From NCBI RefSeq assembly GCF_914767665.1, contig NC_059508.1, positions 2,356,001 to 2,420,000 on the forward strand: 64,000 nucleotides of DNA. The letters are read 5' to 3'. The DNA is from Harmonia axyridis. Its lineage: Eukaryota; Arthropoda; Insecta; Coleoptera; Coccinellidae. Below, piece after piece: positions 37,040 through 50,365 of the stretch. The notes below the pieces were generated by a model. The model did not search any database. It saw only the letters and a program-made list of their open reading frames with translations, and had not been told where the DNA came from. The stretch's first letter is position 1, and each line of letters opens with the position of its first letter. Made by a program: the position numbers and the translations under genes.

Positions 37040-37690
37040 GCATTTTTCAGCGTTAGACCTTGGTTCTTTATCACCAGTTAAGAGCAGTACTTTGCACGTG
37101 ATATTGATTTCTTCTTCATCAGGTTGGTATGTTGATTGAAGTTTAGTTTTTGATTTATATGTACGCCTAAGTATTTAATTGAATGTTGGGTAGTCTTGTG
37201 TTGGGTACATAATTCAATTGTTGGGGTAACTTGGTGAAAGTTTATGGCCGAATATTATGAACTGTGACTTTTGTGGGTTGGGCTTTAGCCGCCAGATGCG
37301 GAACCAGTACTCGGTCTTATCCATCAACTCTTGTAAATTATTAATGCATTTTTTCAAATTTTCGTCATGCAACATAGTATCATCTGCATATCGGAGGATA
37401 TACTGCTTGTTCATTGTCCCGGCTCAAATATATCTTCACAGTAAATGTTGTATAGGATAGGTAATAGAGGTGATCCTTGTGTTAATGTCTAGACTTATTG
37501 CTGCTGTTTTATATTTTTTCATCATGGCATTCTTGGTGTTAGATACCATGATGCTGAGTGGATAAATAGTTGATTTTTCGATTTGAAATCCGAACTGAGT
37601 GATTGGAATGTTGTTTTCAGTATATTTATTTAATATTTCTCTAATGATTTTATCATATATTTCACCCAAAACGGGGTGTTTTTGGTCGAT
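37040..37690 (-). mobile_element. Jockey-like reverse-transcriptase relic
   Basis: Minus strand, from about 37,670: ITQFGFQIEKSTIYPLS (RT finger motif), KKYKTAAISLDI, then after a deletion QGSPLLPILYNIYCEDI (motif B region), the catalytic YADDTM at about 37,380, LKPNPQKSQFIIF, and a decayed IKYLG-like stretch near 37,180. Order and motifs are those of Jockey-type LINE polymerases. The DI-KAFDxVWH part is missing and frames shift between segments. Neither end of the element was identified. Confidence 0.88.
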
Positions 37691-40600
37691 TATACGGAGG
37701 TTTTAAATTTCCTCTCAAACATAGAATTACTCAACTCAATGATGATTTTATAAATATATATCATGTTTACGACTAGTTATACAAACACAAATGAATTCGT
37801 CTTCAGTTAGTCAAACCTCATGGTTTTAGACCATTTCTAGAAAAGTAGAAAAATACAGACATCTTGACAGAATGATAAACCTCTCTCTCTTGAGAAAGTC
37901 TGACAAGTTTGAATTTCAAAAGTATGAAATAAGGGTTGAATTTCTGTGATATTCAAATCAAATGTAGCATAAAAAATTCCATTTCCGTGATTTTTAAACT
38001 AAAATAATTGTTACAACAGGCATACGCATCGCAAAACCGAACAACAAATGTAGTATATCTGTGCTATGATGCATTTATGAATCAAAATATATTATGAGCT
38101 TCGCAAACCCTGTACAAAAAACAAATACAGTTGATATAATGATAATTAACATAATACATTATTCATAAATAGTATTGTAGCTGATTGGATTTCAATAAAC
38201 TTAATATCCATAACTTGTTGCACCACTGCCAGGCATATGCACATGATACAGCTACAGATATACAACTTCATGAATTGGATACGAAACATCTCAAGAAGTG
38301 ATACTTTGCAGAAAATTAATATCTTATTATTATTTTTTTATCGAACTTTTTGTTGCAGAATATTTCGATATCATTTCGGAAAACCAAAATATCAAAACGA
38401 AAAAAATGTTAGATACTTTAATTCTGTCGGAACCACTTATTTGTCTTTAATGTCGTTACTTTGTTACTTCAAAGATTGTAACTTGAAAAGAAAGAAATTT
38501 AACTTTCACATTGTTTTCGAGACGCACAGACACGTTAACATGTGCATGACCGTGCTGAAATCCATTATGTTTTTATCCATCTGAAAATCGCTTAATGTTG
38601 TGTCTAGAAATATCACAAACCACTTTAATCCAGCAAAATCCACATTCATTGACCTTCTGCTAATTCATGAGCTTTATACAAATGTTAGACAGGAATATGT
38701 GGTTATCACTTAGTGAAATGTCAAGAGTGTATAAGGTGGGTAGCAAAGTTAATAATCGATTATTAACACAGCTTGAGTTGTAGTTGATTTCAATTCTTCT
38801 CATGGCATTCAACCTTTTTTTCCAATATTTCGAATGATACTTCGAAATGGCTTCTGAAATAGCATGACCAGTTAAGACCAGGTTAGCACGTAGATATTGT
38901 CATTCTTCTGGTCTTACGTTCCTCATGTCACACAACTGAAACTCAAACGGTAAACAAAATCGAACTTTCGTTTGTAATAATTTCAATATATTGCGCAAGA
39001 GTAATTAAACTATTGTAAATTTTGCGTAGTTATCAAATGGAAAAGAGAATTCATAAGAATATATGAATATGTGATGGTAATAAATCACTAAAACAAATGT
39101 CTATTCATGGAAATTCGTGTAATGAAATATAATATAATGGTTTTATGAGGTACATTTCTGTCTCTCATGGAAGATATTATATATTCCATTATTTGCACAC
39201 TGGTAGCTTAAATAAACATCTAAAGACGTCTGAAGAATTGGTTCAAGATTGTTCGCGATCAAAAATGTAAATGGAAAATTCTAGGGATACGTCATTATTT
39301 TCATATTCGAATGACTGAAGAGCAAGTTTACTCAATATAATGAGCTTCAAACTGGAAATTGGACTACCGTGTCACAGTTCGAATGGAAATTCCTCTACTG
39401 GAAATAATAAAAGAACTTCCTCTGAGGATGACAACAACAAAAGGTGAAATTGGAGATAACGCCCCAACTTTTCCTGATTTGAAACTTCTTCAATAGAATT
39501 CTCGAGTGAAAATGTTTATATTTATCTTGCAAGCACATCGTGTAGGCCACAAAAGGGCAATTTCAGACTTCAGAGAACATTGGTATATCAGGTTTTGCAT
39601 GAATATTGTGTGGTGCAGCAAGCGAGTATGCTAAGTAGATAGTAGGTACGATTTTTGACACTTTCTTCTGGTCCACAAACTCCACTAAGAGTGCAGCGAA
39701 GTTTATATAATAATATAAATGAGTCATTCGATTCAGATTTAAATGAACTAATGAATTTGGATATAAGATTTTACCCACAACACGAGATAGAGTTATGAGC
39801 GAAATAAAATTAGCTGTTCAGTGAGTTCTCTGATGGAAAGTAAAACATTTTGCTGGTTACGAATCAAGTACACACAAAATTATATAGATAAGCAAAATAT
39901 TAACAAAATATGAATCAAATACATTAATGTCACAATTTTTATCGAAATTTAATGAAAATCAACTACCTATCTAATATCTCACTCCTGAAGAGTTATATGT
40001 TTTCAATATCGAAAAGTTGTTGAGCTTCTTTGATGATAGAAAAGGCATATTACCAAAGTCTAGTCATGGTTTTAGGTTTTTTTTGTAAAATCCTTGTTGT
40101 TGAAATGCTCAAGTAGTATTGTTTAAAATGGAAATTTGTCGAAAACTGTTATATAGATACTGAGTTTTAATAATTCGATCATCCACCATGTCATGCAAAT
40201 AACACTATCGTTTTTAATGCAGTTAATCTTAGAAATTTTCATTTGTAAGTTAAGAGTTCATACTGAATTGATAATTAGAAATGAAAGAATTTGTTGATTG
40301 ATATTTAATTTTCCCTTCAAGAGCACATGGAGATGAAATTTTGAGTACCTTCTCTTGATTGAAATCAATATCTATCTATAATGATATAGGAGTATTCAAC
40401 AAAGTTACAAACTTCCTTTAAAATTCTGCCTAGAAAGGTTCTCGTTGATGCAATATTTAAGCAATAGTTCAAAATTGCAAGTCTTCGTTGAAAAATAATG
40501 GATCAATTACAGTTAGTGAAGTATGGACTAAGTTATTCTAATGGAGTTTCCTGGAGTGTTATTAGTGAAACATTCAAGTTTAATCCTTTAAATAGCAGTT

Positions 40601-42118
40601 TTCCAGTTTTAAAACTGTGCCATAGATAATGATCAGTTATCGTGATTCGGTAATCTATAATTTCATGGGAAAGAAACACGTGAAACCAATATTTTCAATG
40701 CAAATAGCCTTCAAGGATTTCCTATTTTATTTTTATCAGCTGTTCGATTGAATGAATCAAATTGAGTTTGAAAGAATGGAATATACAACGAACAAAATGT
40801 ACAAAATTTTGATATCCTTCTAATCAGTTCTCTTCTAGAACACGTGGTATACTATGTAAGAAAATATTTTAAGTACTCTGCTTATATTGACAGTTACTTT
40901 ACTCTATCGATAATTAGAAATGGGTGATTATTAAAGTTTATTAGCAGTTTATGCTCATATGTGTACCTAGAAACATGTCGGTAAAGAAATATTCAAATCG
41001 ATCGCTCAGAATTGCAATTTTTCATATGAGAACGATATACCTGCTAATTGTTGAAGTCTAGTCACAATTTTACAATTTGTTTGCTTGGAATATCCCTCAT
41101 TATGTATTTTTCAAGTTCATTCTTTTGAAATTACAATGTTTTCATTGAAGACTGTGGTAGATCCTGGAAGATTTTATGATCAACAATGTCACACAATAAA
41201 AATAAAAAAAAAATTTATGTGAAAAAAATTCACGGTGTCTCATGGAATATCAGCTGTTCGACTGAAATAGTGTTCAAAGATGAGTCAATTTTTCAGAATT
41301 ATGAGTTTTCTTCAAAGAATGTATTAACAATGAGGGCAACTAATTTATTGAAGTCAAGTCATGATTATTCAGATTTTTTTAACTGGAATCTCCTTACCGA
41401 TAAAACATTCGAATAAATCGTGTAAAAAGACAGTTTTCTTTTAAAAAACTGAGAAACAGATATTAAACCTTCTAAAGGATTCACTAATTCGCAATGTCAT
41501 ACAAATAACTCACCTTGAACTAATGTTATCAATGCAAGAAACCTAACCTTAATCACGTAAAGAAAATAAACCCGCAACGTGCAATCCCCGCATCGGCTTA
41601 GGGGAAATACTGTGGTGCTGATGACTCATCGGATATATATAGCATCAAAGGAATTCTGACATCAGAGGGCTCCAATGGAAGCAGCAATCCTTGAGCATGC
41701 GAGCTGAAATATTTCAAAAGCTGCCGCGATCGATTCAGATCTTGCGCATTAAAAAACGGTGAAATAATTTTTATTTAGCCGTTATTTCTTCTTCTTCATT
41801 AAGAATAATTAGATGAACCTTCAAAAATTTTGAATTGACAATGATATAACATCTTCTTCATTTTAAATTTCTCACGATTTGACGATGTTAGGCGCATAGA
41901 AATCAGAAGTGTTTGCTCTCGAACTGACCTATGAGTCCGCTTGGCGGGAAAATGACGTAGACAAATACGTTAGCCATTCGAATAGGCTTCGTACGATACT
42001 AAATCTCACTTTAACACTTATATAACAGTGTTTTTCCAACTGGGAAACAAAAGCGATTGAAAAATATTAGTTACTCCATTTTCTTTTATAATTTCTGTGA
42101 GCCGCAAATTATGATTTA
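37691..42118. other. Long AT-rich interval without supported genes
   Basis: The largest stretch without clear elements. Weakly similar phrases recur (TATCAGCTGTTCGA at about 40,735 and 41,246; ATGTCATxCAAATAAC at about 40,187 and 41,494; GAAGTCxAGTCA at 41,056 and 41,350). This hints at an old, highly diverged tandem repeat, but spacing is irregular. 41,575-41,760 is somewhat richer in CG. Confidence 0.45.
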
Positions 42119-44118
42119 CAAGAATCATTGAATTCTATTGAGGGAAAATGACACTTGAATTATTCTGTCAATCGAATTTTTAGTCGTACAACTCTGCTCC
42201 GCCGTTTTTTTTTTCGAAATTTTATTATAAAAAACTGGTTATACATTTATGATTCGAGGTATTGTCCATCGCTGGCCACTCCTTTCTCCCATTTTTCGGT
42301 CAGGGTACGAATCGCGCGTTGAAAAAATTGGTCATCATTTGAAGCGATCCACAAATCGATCCAATTTCTTACAACTTCATAAGACCGGAAGCGCTGGTCA
42401 GCCAGGCCATGTACCATTGATCGAAGCAAGTGATAGTCCGAGGGGGCAACGTCTGGAGAATACGGCGGGTGGGGTAGGACTTCCTATTTCAATGTTTCCA
42501 AGTATGTCTTGACCACTTTCGCAACATGGGTCGAGTATTGTCAAGCTGTAAAATCACTTTATCATGTCTCTCGTTGTATTGCGACCATTTGGCTGCCAAT
42601 GCTCGGTTCGAACGCATTTATTGCGTTCAATAAAGATAGCATGTGATTGTTTCAGTCGGTTTTAACAACTCAAAATACACTACCCCGAGCTGGTCCTACC
42701 AAATACTGAGCATGACCTTGGAACCACGAATATTCGGTTTGGTCGTCGACGTGGAAGCATAGCCGGAATATCCCCATGATTTTCTGCGCTTGGTATTATC
42801 GTTATCAACCCATTTTTCGTCTCCAGTCACAATGCAATGCAGAAATTCTTTCCGTCTTTGCCTTTCAAGCAGCTGTTCACAATCAAACAAAAGCCGTTTG
42901 ACAACTTGTACGGCACCCAATTTCTTTGTTTCTGAATAATTTCCATGACTTTCAGGCGTTTCGAAATGGCTTGTTGCGTCACTTCCAATGATTCTGCCAT
43001 TTCTTGTTGTGTTTGACACAAGTAATGCCTCCAATTCTGCATCTTCGAAAATCTTCTGTCTTCCAGCGCCATGCTGGTCTTCGACGTCAATTTCACCGTT
43101 CTTGAAACGTTGAAACCACTTTCGGTACGTTCATTCACTAATAGTGGCCTCACAATAGGTATTTGAGAGCATTCGATGAGCCTCAGCTGCAGATTTTCCC
43201 ATATTTGAACAGAAAATTAAAACTTTCTGCAAATGACGAGAATTTGGCTCGTAAGCTGACATGTGTAATCTAGAATAACTTCTTTTTGCAGACACAAATC
43301 GACTAATATTTCTATGGCGTTATGTTTACAAATTCCTTAGCCTATTGTATGACATCTACTTTCTATTTATTTCGACTTCCACTTACCGCTACAACTATCA
43401 ATTGCAAAATGGCGGAAGCAAAGTTGTACACCAATAGATTTTCAGAAAGTCTAATATTGAAAATTAAAAAAAAAAGTGAAATTCATCAAACTGTCAATTC
43501 ATTCCACCAAATTCTTGATTAGCTTCAATCTACTGTTTTCATTTGCAGGGACCGCTGAAATTCTATGACGGGAAAAATTAAGCATGAATTCATCGACGTT
43601 CTGGATGGATCTCTACTATCAGTGTTTTTTTAATCAGCTAGCATGGAAAGAAAATATTTTCTTCAATATGCAAAGAATCAAACTTTTTCCTCTTTAACTT
43701 ACCTTTGAGATTGTATGACCGAAAAAGACACACGAATCCGGAAGTCAATTATCATCTAATATTGATAATCAAAAAACAGTTATGAGCTTGATCAAATAGC
43801 AAATTTACCGAATGGTAGCAAAAGAATATTTATTCACTTTTTCAATTTTCTAAGAACTTCTGGCTTCCACTTCCAGACATCGTTGTAATTTTAAGACGTG
43901 AATCCATTAGCTTATTGAATTATCTTCCAAAACTTGGAACAGTTTTTTCTACCCAGCTGATACGTAACAGTTAATCGAAAGACACTTGAATTAACCATTC
44001 AGATTTTATGAAAGGAAAATAACACATTAATCCGCAAGTCTCTGATCAAATTTGTTTCAATGTTGGTGATTCAAAAAGAAATATGATATGTAATCAAACT
44101 GCAAATTGATTCCATCAG
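42119..44118. repeat. Old diverged tandem repeat, three or more units, one split by mariner A5
   Basis: Units share GGxAAAATxACACxTxAAT, TCAATATTGxxxAT(T/C)xAAAAA, and a TxATCAAACTGxxAATT(x)ATTCCA block. They are seen around 43,449-43,510, 43,705-43,815 and 43,995-44,118. The first unit is split: its left half (42,140-42,180) and right half (43,437 onward) flank mariner A5. Spacing is not constant, so the array has decayed. Confidence 0.6.
42181..43436 (-). mobile_element. Family A mariner, near full length, inactive (copy A5)
   Basis: A 1.26-kb element with left end TAGTCGTACAACTCTGCTCC and right end the complement of TTGGTGTACAACTTTGCTTC, flanked by TA on both sides. The minus-strand transposase pieces include WFQRFKNGEIDV, EDAEL, a QQEMAESLEVTQQAISKRLKVMEI segment at 43,153-42,827, NWVPYKL, and FLHCIVTGDEKWVDNDN (first Asp intact, about 42,800). 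The C-terminus DQFFQRAIRTLTEKWEKGVASDGQ lies at about 42,250-42,340. Frameshifts and a premature break separate them. It is the longest copy of its family here. Confidence 0.95.
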
Positions 44119-45639
44119 AGGTTTGTCAGAATTTCCATTGAAGTATTTCTATCAGTTTTTTTTTTAATCCTTCGGGTGTAGAAGCCTAATAGCTGTCGAT
44201 AAATCAATATGAACTGACAATTATCTCACGGCTTGATATCTCGCTCGAATAGATATCGTTCGATTCATCTCGTTCTGAAACTTTTCCTCCTGAAATCCAA
44301 TATTTACGAAAGACATTCAGTATTTGGAAGTAACCCACTGCACGTCTGTAAATTCAATTTGATCAAACGTGCTCTCCTATGTGGCAACTAAAGAGTTTGA
44401 TTGCAGATTCATTCCCAAAGCCCATATACGTGACAACTGAAATAACTAAGGATATTTGTTTTCTGAAACTTATACTGATTGAAATTCGGTTTGCCGTGTG
44501 TAATCAGATACGAACGTGTGGTTACAAAGATCTTATTCAACTCTGAAGGATACCATATTGGCTCCATTCAATATTAAAAATTTTTCCAGCCTGATTCAAA
44601 TGAATTCATTACTCCTGAATTCAAATTTAGGTTAGGACGACGATCATCAATGTATTGAGGAATAAATGTATCCAATGAGTTGAGTTACGAAATTAAAAAC
44701 TCAGATAATAAATGTTTATTTAGGAAAAAGTCGACATGTTTCTCAATAGATAGATGTTTCTAAAGTCAAATTGAAACCGTGTGCGCTGCTCAAGAACAAC
44801 TAAGAATATTGCTGCTGTAGTATTGACGAAAACCCAGGTTTGCGATTCCCTGTCGATCCTGAGAATTCAACATTCCACAAACGACGTTACACCATATTTT
44901 GCATAAAGGCTTAGGTCTCAAGGTTTTTTCAAGAAGGCGCTACGTGTCACACAAGCAACAAAACTATAGCAATTTGACAAAAAAACTTTCCTGGTCATGT
45001 TATTTCTCGAAGAGGTGATTTATTTGTTCGATTTCTACACCCATCTACAGCCTGAGCCAATTACAGAATGGGGAAAAAATACAAAATTACAATAAACAAT
45101 ACAAAAATAGAATACACATATAGCTTCTTATAGAAATTGCGACTCTAGCCCTTTTTATATCAAAATGAGTATACACCAAAAATTGTCAAAAACATCCTGA
45201 ACACTGCAAAAATCTTGACACATTCTGAACAGAGGCGAATCTCGAAGTACGTTAGTAGGCGGAAAAGGAAGGTAGAACGTGCTTACATTTCGAACAAGCA
45301 GCCTCGGAACGTGGCAATCCACTGATGCTAACAAGTAAGTATTTTGAGTCCAAAAATCTACAATTCAGAGATGGTCATTCTTAATTATCACCCAGTATAA
45401 ATATTACTCTTGACTCTTCAGTGATTGGTTAGATATTGCGCTTAAGTATATACTTAAGTATCGTAAAGAATTACCGGATCTGAAACAATAATGAGAGACA
45501 ACTAACTGTACTCGATCGGTAGAATATATTTAATCAATTTGAGAACTTATAATATCATGTAGAAAAATAATTCTCAAGTAAACCCAGCGTACCTCTAGGG
45601 AGTTCACATGAAATCTTTATAATAAATATTCCTGTGGTA
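44119..45639. other. No supported gene
   Basis: AT-rich; no element ends, exon or long open frame. Confidence 0.5.
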
Positions 45640-46395
45640 TGCCAGGATTTGGATACATGCCATCAATTTTGAAACAAACCCACTTCAGAAATCGCTTCTG
45701 TATTTTCTCTATCAATGTGAACTTTATAACCAGGGATCCACACTACACATCCATACTCTAGCTTTGACCTCACAAGCGCTGTAAAAGGGAGAAAGAGGGT
45801 TCGAGACTCAAATAGGTATTTGGAGTGTCTAAATATGAAATCGAGAGATAAAACTCCCAGATCTCTACATTCAGTCACTCTGTTTAAAACACTGCCTTGA
45901 ATGTTGTACTGAAAATGAAATTTAGATTCCCCAGGACCAAAGTATATTACATTGCACTTCTTTATATTTAATGAAAGCAAGATTCTTCTACACCAATCAA
46001 TCAGTTTATCAATGTTACTCTGAAAATCCAAACAATCCTGGATGGAACCATTCGGCGAAACAACTTGCAATCATTAACGTACAAAAAAAACCGGCAGAGC
46101 CAAAATAAATTCAAATCATGTATATATTTATGTATAACATAAAGAGCAGAGGCCCCAAAACAGAACCCTGCAGAACTCCAGATGATGCTAAAAACCCAAA
46201 TGACCTGAATCCGGAACACTGAACGAACAATTTTCTATTTGTAAGGTAAAACTCCAGAAGAAGGACAAAATCCGTTGTTAATCCAAAAAAAGACAACGTT
46301 GTCAGAATAACTCCATGATCCAGCCTGTCAAACGCCTTGGAAAAGTCCGTATATATAACATCCACTTGGGAGGACTCATCCAAAGCAGTGCACAA
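45640..46395 (-). mobile_element. CR1/Jockey-type LINE reverse-transcriptase relic
   Basis: Minus strand from 46,395: VDVIYTDFSKAFDRLDH (catalytic motif A), FYLTNRKLFV, then SSGVLQGSVLGPLLFMLYIN (motif B). After a frameshift the catalytic box reads YVND (FLYVNDCKLF) instead of YADD. Then come LLSLNIKKCNVIYF, RDLGV, and the C-terminal ALVRSKLEYGCVVWIPGY. The arrangement is that of CR1-like or Jockey-like LINEs. The 5' part is absent: the relic is cut at the junction with an unrelated transposase tail at about 46,396. Confidence 0.9.
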
Positions 46396-46640
46396 TCAGT
46401 CAAACAAGTCAAGTGATCACAATTGTCCACCAAGATCTTATGATTTGACACCTTTAGAGATTTTTCTTTTGGTCCATGTGGAAGATAAGATATATACCAA
46501 TACTTCACAATCGATTCAAGACCTTGAAGACGGAAATGGTTTAATTATCGAGGACATACAGACACAAATGCGCGAATTGGTCATGGAAAATTTTATGAGA
46601 AGGATATACTCGTTTTTTTATTATCAAAATGAAACCTCTT
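46396..46640 (+). mobile_element. Transposase C-terminal fragment (same type as 11.9 kb)
   Basis: Plus-strand frame with CPPRSYDLTPLEIFLLVHVEDKIY, QSIQDLED, IEDIQTQMRELVMENFMRRI. This corresponds to the end of a Tc1/mariner-superfamily DDE domain of the 'PRSPDLTPLDFFLWGxVKxxVY ... VMxNFxxRI' type (from memory). The catalytic acidic position after DLTPL is E or D in relatives; here it is E. It abuts the LINE relic without spacer. Confidence 0.7.
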
Positions 46641-48230
46641 CAGGTGTTGTTTAAAAATTCTTTCTTAACATCGATGTTTTAAAGTTTATGCTACGTATTT
46701 ATTTGTTCAAGATTATTGTCGAAGTTTGTTCGAGTCCATTTGATAATATTATTCTACGATTTTATGCCAAACCAACTAAAGCATTCGATTGGGTGACGTC
46801 AAACGCATATTCTAACTCCAATAGTCCTTAGCCTGATTATTTTTAGGATCTCGATTTCCGAACAGACGGCTCTATAATTTCATCACAATGCCTGTAATTT
46901 TCGAAACCACGGTTGAGTTCCTTAATGGATGTAATACGATTGGTGTTCCGTGAATAAGGCCATTTGAAATTTGTTTTCCTCTTAATTCAGAAACTAGCTA
47001 TTTGATCGAAATCCCATTGGAAAACGAATCAGGGATATAATTTCAGTTATCTTTGAAGGATTCCAGAATAATATTGTTGAAAACAGTAAATCAAAAAAAA
47101 ATCTGATGCTCAGCGGGTTAAATGTGCATATATCTAAAATTTTCTCTCCTTGAACTTGTGAACGAACAACTTCAATATATCATAAGGAATAATATCCATA
47201 CAATTCATCAAACTGCAATAAACATTTCAATACATTCTCCCTCCTGGTTTTTTCAACAAAGAATGCCACATGTTGGGGTTCCCAAGTTTTTTCATCATAC
47301 TTTCATCCCAGTTGATCGCAAGGAAGCTGTGACCATTGTGGTCAGCTTGATGAAACGATTGGTAATGAGCTTTTAATGACCATTTGGTATAGAAAAGTTT
47401 CGTCACTTTCATCGCAGTTGAAGATAGATCTGTTCTGATACGATGAAGATGATTGAAGTCTTTTGTTACGAGGGAATATCATTTCACGTTTGCAACAGTT
47501 TGGACTAATATCCTGTGGGGGGCGTATTGAAGGATAAGAAAAACTGTCAATCTTTCGATAACACTTGTGCATTTCTTGTACAGTCTGGTAATCATTTCAT
47601 TGTGAATAAAAACCTGGATTTTCCCCAACGGAAACGATATTTTATTTCAATCAGAGTGACCCAAAAGTTTCTCATTTCCTGGGAATAGTTCCCAAAAATA
47701 TAAAGGACTACTCTGCCACTATTAAGCTGTTACTCCCTTTATCTTAATCTAAAATGAATTGCAGAGAGGCTGGAATGATATTTTTCTTGAACTATTACGA
47801 GAGTTCATTATTTGAAGTAATAAAACAATTTGTTCGTTACTTTCTGGCATCGGCTATGTCACAGAAACTCTCGATTGGAATAAAAAGGCTTACAATACAT
47901 AAGTACCATCCTTTGAAGTTACCGTTATTCTTTTCGAATTCCAAAACAATCTCAGAATTTTATTTGCTCTGAGCTGTCATGGCCGGGACTTCTTCTCCTT
48001 CTTCCTTCTCGAAAGGAATATGCACGTAATTTCAATATACAAACATCTATGTAAAATTCATCAATGAACAAAATATACAAATACAAAACTATAGTTTAGT
48101 AGCTATACCTACTCATTCTTCTCGATAATAGGAAAAATCATTCTTTCGAACTTAAATTTCGAAATCAATTTCCAAATAGTGAAACGAATCTTCATTGTAT
48201 CATTGGGAGATTGAAAAAATTTTTTATATA
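46641..48230. other. No supported gene
   Basis: AT-rich with short conflicting frames; no repeat detected. Confidence 0.45.
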
Positions 48231-49031
48231 TTAGGTGTTCAACATTGTTTCCATCGTTTTGCAATAGATGGCTGTAGCGGTGAGTGGTAGGCAAAATAAA
48301 TAGATCGTATTTAGATGTCATACAACAAGCTTAGGTATTTGTAAATATAACGCCATCGAAAGATTATTCGATTTGGAAGGGAGGGATTTCTGCATCGCAT
48401 TGTGACTTGAGACGAATGAGTTCATTACGATAATCCCAAGCGCAGGAAATCATGGGGATATCCCGGTAATACTTCCACGTCGACGGCCAAAACGAATATT
48501 CACGGTTCCAACGTCATGGTGGAACCAGCTCGGCGAAGTGTATTATGAGTTGTTAAAACCGACTGAAAAAATCACAGGTGATCGTTATCGAACGCAATTA
48601 ATGCGTTTGAGCCGAGCATTGAAAGACAAACGGCCGCAATACAACGAGAGACATGATAAAGTGATTTTACAGCATGACAATGCTCGACCCCATGTTGCGA
48701 AAGTGGTCGAGACATACTTGGAAAATCTACACCACCCTCCATATTCTCCAGATGTTGCTCCCTCGGACTATCACTTGTTTCGATCAATGCCACACGGCTT
48801 GGCTGGCCAGAACTTCCGGTCTTATGAAGAAGTAAAAAAATTGGATCGATTCGTGGATCGCTTCAATAGACGACCAGTTTTTTTAACGTGGGATTCGTAC
48901 GCTGCCCGAAAAATGGGAGAAAGTAGTGGCCAGCGATGTACAATACTTTGAATCATAAATTTGTTACCAATATTTCAAAATAAATCCTCGAATTTCGAAA
49001 AAAAATTCGGCGGAAGCAAAGTTGCACGCCT
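48231..49031 (+). mobile_element. Family A mariner, N-terminal half deleted (copy A6)
   Basis: Ends TTAGGTGTTCAACATTGTTT (left) and the complement of ATAGGCGTGCAACTTTGCTT (right). The leader jumps at about 48,375 straight to the catalytic core, losing the DNA-binding half. The frame at 48,538-48,951 keeps YYELLKPTEKITGDRYRTQL, the second Asp in ILQHDNARPHVAKVV and the third in YSPDVAPSDYHLF. They are 29 residues apart rather than the family's 34, because 15 bases encoding part of the LKWEV segment are missing in frame. Non-autonomous. Confidence 0.94.
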
Positions 49032-50165
49032 ATGTATAAAAAATTTCAACCATCAGAATCAAATGAAACCATCAATGGAGAAAAACAAATTAATTTTCTC
49101 ACCGAATTCCAATTATACACAGAATTTCATAGAAGTTTTATTGCCAAAAATATAATATAAAGAAAACATTAATAGTGTTTTTCGCTCGGTGTGAATCAAA
49201 ACAAAAATTCAACCATGACTTACTGATGTTTTTATGGGTTTGTGTACTCTAACGCCAGAAATATTTTATACATAAATACATCAAGCTCACTTACGTTGAT
49301 TCGTTCTCAGGAAATTGCTTCAGCAGAAATCTCACACATTGAACCGATATGAAGTATCGGTTGTACAGATTTAATGCTCCAGGTGTACTTTATCGCCAGT
49401 ATCTCACATATTTCCTATAGTTTAGACAGTTAATTGAGAAATTACTGGACTGCTATCGTAGATTATGACACCCTAGTTGGATTTATTACAAGCCGTATAA
49501 AAACGTCGACCGAAGGTAATAAATTTTCTGGGTCTTTTCCAGCTTCCAGAAAGCATTTTCCTGATGCTGAGGCATGAGGAAAATGTTGCGAAGGATAGCT
49601 TTTACTTGATGAAAAACATTGATGTTTCAGAGGCAGATAACCACGCTCTCACACTTCTAATTTCTCATTCCGATGAATGCTTCAGAATCCACACCGAAAC
49701 GATGACGTGGAAATGGGCATTGGGTTTTTTTTATACATACAGTTTTTCATAATCTGTGCGAGATATATTTCTTGGCATTATATTTTCTATTTGAGTTCCC
49801 GATTTTCAGCCTTCCAGATTGTTAACCCAAAAACCGGTTTTCAGGTTATCAATTGATTTTTTCTCACGATTTCATTTGCGAATAATACTTTGATTTGTTT
49901 TTGGTATGCCCTTTGTAAATTTATTTCTGTTTTGTGCGGTTGTTCAAATTTGAATCGATGTAATTTCTTCGAAAAAACTTTCAAAACATAATGAATATCT
50001 GACAACCGACAAAGTGACATGCTATGAATATATATACGAGTAAATACATGATATTTTCAACACAATGTAATTACTCTTTGTTTTGGAACAATTTTCTTGA
50101 AAAAAAAATGCATATAAAAAAATAAATGATTGTTCTGAACGTTCGACCTTTAACCTTTTAAAAAA
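49032..50165. other. No supported gene
   Basis: AT-rich; includes ATATATACGAG near 50,030. No exon or element recognised. Confidence 0.45.
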
Positions 50166-50365
50166 CAGGGTATCCCGGGAAGAATGCGACAAACAGATAC
50201 CATGAATGAAGAGTTATTGAACTGTGAAATTTCATTCATGAGATGAACATCACCCTGTATATTCCAAACTAAAGTACTCAGGCGATTAAAACCTCTTTAT
50301 ACGAGTCCTCCATGATGTCCTTAATTCATGGATCCGTTTGTCGCATTCTTCCCGGGACACCCTGT
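50166..50365. mobile_element. 200-bp palindromic MITE
   Basis: Arms of about 45 bp at 50,166-50,212 and 50,320-50,365 are near-exact complements: ACAGGGTATCCCGGGAAGAA, then TGCGACAAAC and CATGAAT. An internal CACCCTGTATATTCC at about 50,260 suggests a further MITE end inside. Non-coding; typical TACAGGGTG-ended insect MITE. Confidence 0.88.

Noticed and set aside
38237..38584. Plus-strand open frame of 115 codons
   Set aside because: AT-rich codons, no motif, no neighbouring exon.
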